Below, in pieces: positions 1-7,311 of a stretch of 64,000 bases of DNA. The translations under genes and the position numbers were made by a program. The DNA is taken from NCBI RefSeq assembly GCF_000238915.1, contig NZ_BAEG01000027.1:148938-212937 (forward strand), read 5' to 3'. Below the pieces are notes generated by a model. That model saw only the letters and a program-made list of their open reading frames with translations, was not told where the DNA came from and made no database searches. The first letter of the stretch is position 1, and each line of letters begins with the position of its first letter. Origin of the DNA: Arthrobacter globiformis NBRC 12137 (GTDB lineage: Bacteria; Actinomycetota; Actinomycetes; Actinomycetales; Micrococcaceae).

Positions 1-174
1 GCAGGAAGAACCCAAGCTGGCATTGCGTGAATGGCTCTCACCTCCCGGTAGTACCGAATCGGCACATCATTGACGCTGCGCAGGCACTTCAGAACGTGCC
101 CCGCAGCCAAATCGGCTCTGCAAAAATCAATGTTATCCGACGCCGAATCCGGCAATTATTGGCAGGATATAACG

Positions 175-1218
175 ATGACCCACAGCGAAACCCACACGCT
201 CATCTGGACCGGCTCCTACACTGCGGACAGCGGCGGCCACGGTGCCGGAATCGGGGCCGTCTCGGCCAGCGCTGATGGGACGCTCACCTGGCGCGGCACG
301 GCCGCAAAGGCGGACTCGCCGTCGTTCGTTGCCGCGCACCGGCAACTGCCGGTGGTTTACGCCGTTGGCGAGAACGCCAAAACCGTCCAGGCGTACCGGC
401 GACGCGGAGAGTTCGGCCTCGAAGCCGTCGGCGAACCCTGGGTGGCCGGCGAAGCTGCCTGCCACGTCACCGTCGATCCGCAGGGCAAATTCCTGATTGT
501 TGCCTGCTGGGGTGACGGCCAGGTGCTGTTGTACGAACTGACGGACGACGGCGGGATCACCCGCCGCCTTCCGGCGGCGCCTTCCAGCGATCCGCACCGG
601 GACGACCGCCCCAGCCGGGCGCACGCAAGCCTGGTACTCGCTGACGGCCGGATCATGACCACCGACCTCGGCCACGATCTCCTCCGGGTGTGGAACCACG
701 TCCCCGGGACGGGCCTGGTGCTGGACCATGAGGTGGTGCTTCCGAAGAACAGCGGGCCCCGCCACCTGGTGCAGCACTCCGATGGAACGGTGTTTGTGGT
801 CTCCGAGTACTCCATCGAGGTTTTCGCAGCCCGGGCCGCCTCGGCATCGGGGAAGTTCGAGCTGACCGGGCAGGGTCCCGCGACGTCCGACGGCGCCAAG
901 GACGGTGACTCCGCGGCCGAAATCGCCTTGTCGGCAGACGGGCGGTTCGCCTACGTAGGCGTGCGCGGATCCAACCGCGTCGGCGTGCTGGAAGTGACGC
1001 CGTCAGCTGAGGGCAGTCTGCTTAGCCCGCTCGGCGACTTTGCCAGCGGCGGCGACTGGCCCCGTCATCACCTGGTCCGCGGCGGGTGGCTTCACGTGGC
1101 CCATGAGCGGTCCCACGACATTACGACGTTCCGCTTGGACCTCCGGACCGGACTTCCGGAAGGCCCACTTCAGCGCCTCGTTGCGGGTTCCCCCACGGCC
1201 TTGATTGTGGCAAGCTAA
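175..1218 (+). CDS. Lactonase family protein, beta-propeller (6-phosphogluconolactonase-like)
   Basis: 347-aa soluble protein without signal peptide. Repeated blade-like segments are visible, such as DLGHDLLRVW, GPRHLVQHSDGTVFVV, DGRFAYVGVRGSNRVGV and GDWPRHHLV, which are typical of the seven-bladed lactonase family that includes E. coli Pgl. The family hydrolyses sugar lactones; the actual substrate here is unknown. ATG at 175 is chosen because it begins the conserved first blade (TLIWTGSYT) and has a weak AGGAT site upstream; the in-frame ATG at 70 would add 35 residues of non-family character. It stands alone upstream of an amylase, so a role in sugar-lactone or pentose-phosphate metabolism is inference. 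Confidence 0.8.
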   Translation: MTHSETHTLIWTGSYTADSGGHGAGIGAVSASADGTLTWRGTAAKADSPSFVAAHRQLPVVYAVGENAKTVQAYRRRGEFGLEAVGEPWVAGEAACHVTVDPQGKFLIVACWGDGQVLLYELTDDGGITRRLPAAPSSDPHRDDRPSRAHASLVLADGRIMTTDLGHDLLRVWNHVPGTGLVLDHEVVLPKNSGPRHLVQHSDGTVFVVSEYSIEVFAARAASASGKFELTGQGPATSDGAKDGDSAAEIALSADGRFAYVGVRGSNRVGVLEVTPSAEGSLLSPLGDFASGGDWPRHHLVRGGWLHVAHERSHDITTFRLDLRTGLPEGPLQRLVAGSPTALIVAS

Positions 1219-1233
1219 ACCGCAATCGACAAA

Positions 1234-1288
1234 GCCAATACAGGATTAGTCATCGCCAATACTGCTCCATCACAGGAGCTGGTATTGG
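1234..1288. promoter_or_regulatory. CCAATAC repeats and hairpin upstream of the amylase gene
   Basis: GCCAATAC occurs at 1234-1241 and again at 1255-1262. An inverted GTATTGG at 1282-1288 pairs with the second copy, so CCAATAC-T-GCTCC (1256-1268) can fold on GGAGC-TG-GTATTGG (1275-1288). This could be a weak terminator of the lactonase gene or a regulator site for the amylase gene at 1379. No T-run follows, which makes an operator at least as likely. Seen directly; the role is a guess. Confidence 0.35.
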
Positions 1289-1378
1289 TTATCGGGCTTG
1301 CCTTGGATGAGTCGGCACCCTAACGGATTCCGGGCTTCCCCACCCGGACAAGCAACGTTGCTTTGCGGAAGGTCCAAC

Positions 1379-4240
1379 ATGTTCACCGTCCCTCGCCTGA
1401 ATTCCCCGCGCCGCACCGGCGATCGCACCAAGCCCGCCCGCGCAACTCTGGCAGCGGCCGGCGCGCTCGTTCTGCTGGCTGCATCAGCACTGCCCGCCCA
1501 GGCAGCCCTTCCCACCCCGGCAGCCCTGCCCACCCAGGCAGCCCTTCCCACCCAGGCACAGACCCAGGCCGCCGTCACCAGCAATACCCCGGGACCGCCG
1601 TCGGACGCGGATAAAGGCGCCCATTCCCTCCGCACCCCTGTCGCCGACGAGAACTTCTACTTTGTCATGGCGGACAGGTTCAGCAACGGCGATACCGGCA
1701 ACGACCAGGGCGGCCTGGGACCGGATCCGATGGTGTCCGGCTTCGACCCCACCCGCAAGGGCTTTTACAACGGAGGGGACCTCAACGGCCTGCTGGACAA
1801 GATCGACTACATCCAGGGGCTCGGAACCACGGCGATCTGGCTGACACCGAGCTTCAAGAACAAGGCGGTCCAGACCGAGGACAATTCCGCCGGCTACCAC
1901 GGCTACTGGGTCACGGACTTCACCCAGATCGATCCGCACCTGGGCACCAACGCCGAGCTGAAGGCGCTGATCGACGAGGCGCACGCGCGCGGCATGAAGG
2001 TGTACTTCGACATCATCACCAACCACACCGCGGACGTAATCGGCTACAAGGAGGGCGCCCGCACCGGCTACGTCTCCAAGGACAAGGAGCCGTACCGCAC
2101 CGCCTCAGGCGCTGCCTTCGATGACCGGGACTTCGCCGGCCGAGCGGACTTCCCAAAGCTCGACGCCGGGACCTCCTTCCCGTACACACCGGTGCTTGAT
2201 GCGGCGGAACAGAACCTCAAGGTTCCGGCCTGGCTCAATGACCCCACGCTGTACCACAACCGCGGCGACACCACCTTCGCCGGCGAAAACTCCCTCTACG
2301 GAGACTTCTTCGGCCTGGACGACCTGTTCACCGAACACCCGACGGTCGTGGCCGGCATGACGGACATCTACGAGGCGTGGATCCGGGATTTCGGCGTGGA
2401 CGGGTTCCGCATCGACACGATGAAGCACGTCAACGATGAATTCTGGCAACAGTTCGGGCCCGACGTCCTGGCCTACGCCAGGGAGCACGGCAAGGACGAG
2501 TTCTTCATGTTCGGCGAGGTCTTCGACACGTCCAAGAGCAACACGAGCCAGTTCACCACCCGGAACAGGATGCAGGCGGTCCTCGACTTCCCGTTCCAGG
2601 ATGCGGCACGCAACTTCGCCTCGAAAAGCGAGGACGCGAAGCAGCTTGAGACCTTCTTCGTGGCGGACGACTGGTACACCGACGCGGATTCCAACGTCTA
2701 CCAGCTGCCCACCTTCCTGGGAAACCACGACATGGGCCGGATCGGCAGCTTCATCGGCACCGACAACCCGGGCGCGGACGACGCCGAACGCGTGGCCCGG
2801 GACGAACTCGCCCACGAGCTCATGTACTTTTCCCGCGGAAACCCGGTGGTTTACTACGGCGACGAGCAGGGCTTCACCGGGAACGGCGGGGACCAGGACG
2901 CCCGCCAGACGCTGTTCGCCAGCAAGGTGTCCGACTACCTCGACGATGACCTGCTCGGCACGGACGCCACCCATGCCACCGACAACTTCAACACCGGGCA
3001 TCCCCTCTACGCCAAGATCCGCGAACTCGCGCAGCTGACCAAGGAGCACCCCGCCCTGCGCGACGGCGCCCACCAGCACCGCTACGCCTCGGACGGGCCC
3101 GGCATCTATGCGTTTTCCCGCACCGATGCCAAGGACCAGCGCGAGTACGTGGTAGCGCTGAACAACACTGAGGAACCGCAGACCGCCGCTGTTCCCACCT
3201 ACATCCCCAAGCGCAATTACAGCCTTCTCTACGGCGACGCCGTCCAAAACTCCAAGACCTCAGCCGATGGCACACTGACCGTCACGGTGCCGCCGCTGTC
3301 CGCCGTCGTCTACCAGTCCTCCGGCCGGATCCCCCGGGAGAAGACGGCACCCGCCGTCGCGCTGCAGCCTCCCGTTTCCGGCGCGGCTACCGCCACGTCC
3401 GCCGGGGACAACGGCCGCCTCCAGGTGACGGCCGACGTCGGCGGCAACTCGTTCTATGAGGTCACCTTTGAGGCCAGGACGCCGGGCGGCACGTGGGAGC
3501 GCGTTGGCACAGATGACACCGCCCCCTACCGCGTCTTCCACGATGTCTCGGGACTGAATCCCGGCACTGAGGTGGAATACCGGGCAGTCGTCCTGAACAA
3601 CGCCGGCCGCACGTCTGTCAGCGCTTCCCGGTCCGCCGTGGTGCCGGACCCGGTGCTGACCATCCAGCAGCCGGCCGAGGGCAGCACCGTCCAGGCGAAC
3701 GTGGAAGTGGTTGCCACGGCGGACCCGGAGAAGGCCAGCCACGTGGTGCGCTTTGAGCGCAGCATCGCGGACGGACCGTGGACAGCCATCGGCACCGAAG
3801 ATGACTCGTCGCCGGCCTACACGGTGGCAGACGACCTGGCCGCCCGGAACCTCGCCGACGGGACCAAGATTCGCTACCGGGCACGCCTCGAAGGGTCAAC
3901 CGTGGTGAGCAATGTCCGGACCGTGGTGGTGGGCGCCGCACCGCAGCCCGACTCGGTCACTGTGGCGGGAAGCCTGAACAGCGAGATGGGCTGCCCTGAC
4001 GACTGGCAGCCGGCGTGCGCGGCGGCGTTCATGGCTTTTGATCCGGCTGACCGGCTGTGGAAACTCACGGCCGACCTTCCGGCGGGGCAGTACGAATTCA
4101 AGGCCGCCATCAATGGCTCCTGGGACGAGAACTACGGCCAGGATGGCGCTCCGAACGGTTCCAATATCGTGCTGAATCACGACGGCGGCCCGGTCACCTT
4201 CCGGTACGGCCACACCACGCACGTGATCACGGCCGGCTAG
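1379..4240 (+). CDS. Secreted multidomain alpha-amylase (GH13) with C-terminal X25 module
   Basis: 953-aa extracellular starch hydrolase. ATG at 1379 follows a GGAAGG site and begins a Sec signal (basic start, hydrophobic LAAAGALVLLAASA core, cleavage near AQA). A low-complexity LPTQAA-type repeat comes next. GH13 motifs: DIITNH (D211), GFRID nucleophile D346, GEVFD acid/base E380 and FLGNHD with D451. After the barrel come two fibronectin/Ig-like beta domains (about residues 660-850) and a final module of roughly 90 residues with MGCPDDWQPAC and YEFKAAINGSWDENYG, resembling the X25 module of actinobacterial amylases and pullulanases. Convergent with malQ, which would process imported maltodextrins. 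Alternative: a maltogenic or pullulanase-like specificity. Confidence 0.9.
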   Translation: MFTVPRLNSPRRTGDRTKPARATLAAAGALVLLAASALPAQAALPTPAALPTQAALPTQAQTQAAVTSNTPGPPSDADKGAHSLRTPVADENFYFVMADRFSNGDTGNDQGGLGPDPMVSGFDPTRKGFYNGGDLNGLLDKIDYIQGLGTTAIWLTPSFKNKAVQTEDNSAGYHGYWVTDFTQIDPHLGTNAELKALIDEAHARGMKVYFDIITNHTADVIGYKEGARTGYVSKDKEPYRTASGAAFDDRDFAGRADFPKLDAGTSFPYTPVLDAAEQNLKVPAWLNDPTLYHNRGDTTFAGENSLYGDFFGLDDLFTEHPTVVAGMTDIYEAWIRDFGVDGFRIDTMKHVNDEFWQQFGPDVLAYAREHGKDEFFMFGEVFDTSKSNTSQFTTRNRMQAVLDFPFQDAARNFASKSEDAKQLETFFVADDWYTDADSNVYQLPTFLGNHDMGRIGSFIGTDNPGADDAERVARDELAHELMYFSRGNPVVYYGDEQGFTGNGGDQDARQTLFASKVSDYLDDDLLGTDATHATDNFNTGHPLYAKIRELAQLTKEHPALRDGAHQHRYASDGPGIYAFSRTDAKDQREYVVALNNTEEPQTAAVPTYIPKRNYSLLYGDAVQNSKTSADGTLTVTVPPLSAVVYQSSGRIPREKTAPAVALQPPVSGAATATSAGDNGRLQVTADVGGNSFYEVTFEARTPGGTWERVGTDDTAPYRVFHDVSGLNPGTEVEYRAVVLNNAGRTSVSASRSAVVPDPVLTIQQPAEGSTVQANVEVVATADPEKASHVVRFERSIADGPWTAIGTEDDSSPAYTVADDLAARNLADGTKIRYRARLEGSTVVSNVRTVVVGAAPQPDSVTVAGSLNSEMGCPDDWQPACAAAFMAFDPADRLWKLTADLPAGQYEFKAAINGSWDENYGQDGAPNGSNIVLNHDGGPVTFRYGHTTHVITAG

Positions 4241-4244
4241 GCAC

Positions 4245-4296
4245 GCCCGGGCGCCAAGCCCGCCGGCCGTGGCGGCCGGTTTGGCGCCCCGGGGCG
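4245..4296. terminator. Long GC hairpin between convergent amylase and malQ genes
   Basis: Nested inverted repeats: GCGCCAA (4251-4257) pairs with TTGGCGC (4281-4287), and CCGGCC (4263-4268) pairs with GGCCGG (4274-4279). The outer CGCCCGGG and CCCGGGGCG extend the stem. It fills the gap between the two stop codons and probably terminates transcription from both sides. No T-run is visible, so it is not a canonical intrinsic terminator. Confidence 0.6.
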
Positions 4297-6555
4297 TCAG
4301 GACCGCATAGCCTCCTCGACCGCCGCGAGCAGGGAGTTGAACCGGTCATCGTCCGCGAGGGTGTCGATCAGGACCGGGTCCCCGTCGGGGTTGGCCAGTG
4401 GCACCTGCCAGTTGGGGTACTGGGCGGAGGTGGTGCCGGGCTGGTTCTGCACCCTGCGTTCTCCGACAGCGTCGACGAGGGCCACCCCGAGTAGGACTGA
4501 CGGGGTCTGCGCGAGCAGCCGGTGCAGCGCCTCGATGCGTTCCTGTTCGGAGCCGGCGTCGCTGGACGAAAGGAGGCCCCGCTGCCGGAGCAGGTCCATC
4601 ATTTTCTCCAGCTTGGCGTTGTGCTCCAGGCGCTCCTCCTCCGCGGAACGCTCCAGCAGCCCCAGCGCGTTCCGGAGCGTCACGTGGTCACCGGCGAGGT
4701 ACCCGGCCGTGGGCGGCAGGTCGTGCGTGTTCACGCTGGAGAGGGCCTGCAGCCGGTACTGTTCGGGCGGCAGCGGAGCGTCGCCGTCGTTCTCAAACCA
4801 CAGGATCGAGGTGCCCAGGATGCCCCGCGCGGCCAGGTAATCCCGGACCCACGGCTCGAAGGTGCCCAGGTCCTCGCCGATCACCACTGCGCCGGCACGG
4901 TGGGCCTCCAGGGCGAGGATACCGATCATGGCGTCGTGGTCGAACCGGACGTAGGCGCCGTCCACCGGCGAGTTCCCTTCCGGCACCCACCACAGCCGGA
5001 AGAAGCCGAGGATGTGGTCCACCCGGATGCCGCCCGAATGCCGCAGCACGGTCGCGAGCATCTCCCGGAACGGCTTGTACCCGGCTTCGGCGAGGCGGGT
5101 GGGGTGCCATGGCGGCTGGTGCCAGTCCTGCCCCAGCTGGTTGTACATGTCCGGCGGAGCGCCAACGCTGACGCCGGGCGCCAGGACGCCGTGCAGCGTC
5201 CAGGCATCCGAGCTCTGAAGGTCCACGCCGACGGCAAGGTCGTTCACCACGCCCAGGCGCATGCCGGCGTTGCGGGCGGCCTGCTGGGCGGATTCAAGCT
5301 GCTCGTCACAGAGCCACTGCAGCCAGCGGTGGAACTCGATCCTTTCCGCCAGCTCACCCCGCAGCTTCTCCGCCAGTGGCGAGCCCAGCGCTGCCGTCGG
5401 GTCCGCCCAAAACGGGTCGTCGGCATCGAGGTCCTCACGGATGGCGCACCAGAGGGCAAAGTCATCCAGGCCGGCGCCGGCCCGGCGGCAGTAGTCCTCA
5501 AAGGCGAGTTGCCGCGACGGCGAACGGCGGACGTCAAAGATCAGCTCCAGCGCTGCCAGCTTTGCGGAATAGACCTTGTCCCGGTCAAGCCGCGTCGCAT
5601 CGTTGTTCAGCTTCCGCGCCCGCTTCATGAGGTTGTGGACCAGCGACTGCTTCTTGGGTTTCAGGTACGCAAGTTCGGCAATGGCCTCGATCCGCAGGTA
5701 CAGGGGGTTGAAGAAGCGGCGGGTCGACGGTGAATACGGCGACGGCTCCAGGGGCGGCACGGGATCGGCCGCGTGCAGGGGATTCACCAGCACGTAGTCT
5801 GCCCCGCGTGCGCCGGCAACCGCCGCCAGCTCGGCGAGGTCGGAAAAATCCCCCACACCCCAGGACCGCTTGGAGCGGACGGAGTACAGCTGCGTGGCCA
5901 GTCCCCAGCCCCGGCGCTGCTCAAGGTCGGCTGCCGTGGACAGCCGGGCGGGGGTCACCACCAGCGTGGCTTCGGCAACCACCCCGGCCGCCTTGGCACG
6001 CAGGGTGTGCCATCCAAGGCCCGTATTTTGTGGCACGGCGAAGGTGGCGCGGCCGGTCAGAATGCCGTCCACTTCGCGGGGTTCCACCCAGACATCCTCC
6101 TGGACGGCCTCCAGCTCGCGTCCGTCCTCGGTGATGGCCCACATGCGGACGCTGGAACCGTGCGGGACATGGACGCTCACCTGCCCCGGCGTGCCCTCCT
6201 GAATCACGACGGCGGGCGGCAGCATGCGGCGCCAGGGCGCCAGTTCCGCCTCGGCCAGTTCGTGTTCGATGAGCTGATCGGTATGGGCGTGCACGCCCAG
6301 CGCGGCCAGGACACTGATCAGGGTTTCAGCCGCAACGTCATGCGGCTGCCCGTCCCACCCCTGGTAGGAGGTTCCGACGCCGTACGCCTCCGCCAGCCAG
6401 CGCAGCAGCTCGGGATTGACTGCGGTGCCGGCTACCGGGGCTCCGTTGTCCGCCGGCGCTTCAGAAGACCTTTCAGGTGAAGAAGGCTCAGGGGAAGAGG
6501 TTGCCGGGAAAGATGCCCCTGGGGAAGTCGCGTGCTGCTGGCTGGGAGCCTTCAT
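4297..6555 (-). CDS. malQ: 4-alpha-glucanotransferase (amylomaltase, GH77)
   Basis: 752-aa cytoplasmic enzyme that transfers glucan segments between maltodextrins and releases glucose. GH77 signatures: GGIRVDHILGFFRLWW (nucleophile Asp in RVDH), VVIGEDLG (acid/base Glu), and NTHDLPPTAGYL. The first 60 residues are a Ser/Pro/Ala-rich tail, followed by the N-terminal beta domain found in the long actinobacterial MalQ form. ATG at 6555 has GAGGCGGAC just upstream. It is convergent with the secreted amylase, so extracellular starch breakdown and intracellular dextrin processing are side by side; no maltodextrin transporter is in the window. Confidence 0.95.
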   Translation of the reverse strand: MKAPSQQHATSPGASFPATSSPEPSSPERSSEAPADNGAPVAGTAVNPELLRWLAEAYGVGTSYQGWDGQPHDVAAETLISVLAALGVHAHTDQLIEHELAEAELAPWRRMLPPAVVIQEGTPGQVSVHVPHGSSVRMWAITEDGRELEAVQEDVWVEPREVDGILTGRATFAVPQNTGLGWHTLRAKAAGVVAEATLVVTPARLSTAADLEQRRGWGLATQLYSVRSKRSWGVGDFSDLAELAAVAGARGADYVLVNPLHAADPVPPLEPSPYSPSTRRFFNPLYLRIEAIAELAYLKPKKQSLVHNLMKRARKLNNDATRLDRDKVYSAKLAALELIFDVRRSPSRQLAFEDYCRRAGAGLDDFALWCAIREDLDADDPFWADPTAALGSPLAEKLRGELAERIEFHRWLQWLCDEQLESAQQAARNAGMRLGVVNDLAVGVDLQSSDAWTLHGVLAPGVSVGAPPDMYNQLGQDWHQPPWHPTRLAEAGYKPFREMLATVLRHSGGIRVDHILGFFRLWWVPEGNSPVDGAYVRFDHDAMIGILALEAHRAGAVVIGEDLGTFEPWVRDYLAARGILGTSILWFENDGDAPLPPEQYRLQALSSVNTHDLPPTAGYLAGDHVTLRNALGLLERSAEEERLEHNAKLEKMMDLLRQRGLLSSSDAGSEQERIEALHRLLAQTPSVLLGVALVDAVGERRVQNQPGTTSAQYPNWQVPLANPDGDPVLIDTLADDDRFNSLLAAVEEAMRS

Positions 6556-6676
6556 ATGTCCGCCTCGTCTGCTGTGATGGGCCCGAAACTAACGCTGCTG
6601 CCCGTTGCGGCCGGCCGTTTTCAGCACCCCCGCAACTGCTGGTTCCGATTATTGCAGGCTGCGCTGACTCCACGGT

Positions 6677-7015
6677 TCAGGCGGCGGCGCAGGCCTTCTG
6701 AAGCTCGCGGACAGAATCGCTGGGAACCTTGTCGCCCGCTTGGGCGATCTCCTTCAGGGGCCCGGTGATTTCGGCGGGCACGCCGGCTGTTTCGGCGCCG
6801 GCGACAAGGCCCGCGAGCGCAGCCTTGTCCGAGGCGCTCACCAGGCCGTCCTCGATCACGGTGCAGATCTGCCCCTTCACCTGTTCGGCCGCCGCGTTGG
6901 CCACCTGGGACACTGCCGAGCTAGCCGCATTCTGGGCTGCTTCCTCGGCCTGGGCGCAGCCCGCCAGCAGAACGACGACAGGAAGCATGGACATGGCGAG
7001 CAGGCTGCGTTTCAT
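6677..7015 (-). CDS. Small putative lipoprotein
   Basis: 112 aa with a short signal peptide ending in the lipobox LLAGC, so it is probably an anchored lipoprotein. The mature part is Ala-rich and predicted helical, with one internal Cys (GQICTVIE) and a Cys close to the C-terminus (LQKACAAA) that could form a disulfide. No known domain recognised. Divergent from the GH32 gene and about 120 bp upstream of the malQ start; function unknown. Confidence 0.75.
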   Translation of the reverse strand: MKRSLLAMSMLPVVVLLAGCAQAEEAAQNAASSAVSQVANAAAEQVKGQICTVIEDGLVSASDKAALAGLVAGAETAGVPAEITGPLKEIAQAGDKVPSDSVRELQKACAAA

Positions 7016-7227
7016 GATTCCACCCTAGCAACGGCGCCCCCGGCGAACTTCGACGACGGGCACGTGACAACGGTGTCTGCCCCTGCTTTCTCCCCTGGAG
7101 ACGGCGGCGATACCGCCAGGCGATTCCACCGGGGGCTGACAGCCGCTGGCCTGGCGGCAACGACAGGGGCCTCCGGGCCAGGCCCCAGGACGACGAACAG
7201 CCAGCCGATTTGCCGCCGTCGAATCCG

Positions 7228-7257
7228 TTGACTTGTCTTGTGGACATCACCTAGCGT
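7228..7257 (+). promoter_or_regulatory. Putative promoter of the GH32 gene
   Basis: TTGACT (7228-7233) and TAGCGT (7252-7257) are separated by 18 bp. The LacI-type palindrome begins about 10 bp downstream of the -10 element, a position where a bound repressor would block initiation. The same geometry is seen before frcB. Prediction from sequence only. Confidence 0.45.
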
Positions 7258-7266
7258 TCCAGTCAT

Positions 7267-7280
7267 TGACAACGTTGTCT
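7267..7280. promoter_or_regulatory. LacI-family operator (GACAACGTTGTC) upstream of the GH32 gene
   Basis: The 12-bp core GACAACGTTGTC (7268-7279) is a perfect palindrome with the central CG typical of LacI-family operators. Near-identical sites lie at the LacI gene start (11484-11495) and before frcB (11561-11574), so this is most likely a site for the repressor encoded at 10445-11497. Confidence 0.75.
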
Positions 7281-7311
7281 ACCCACCTCCGGGAGGGGAA
7301 AGGCACGCGCG

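Noticed and set aside
2..73. Possible C-terminal end of a plus-strand protein (QEEPKLALREWLSPPGSTESAHH, then TGA)
   Set aside because: Only 23 codons are visible, third positions are not GC-biased as in the neighbours, and no family is recognisable; too little to call.
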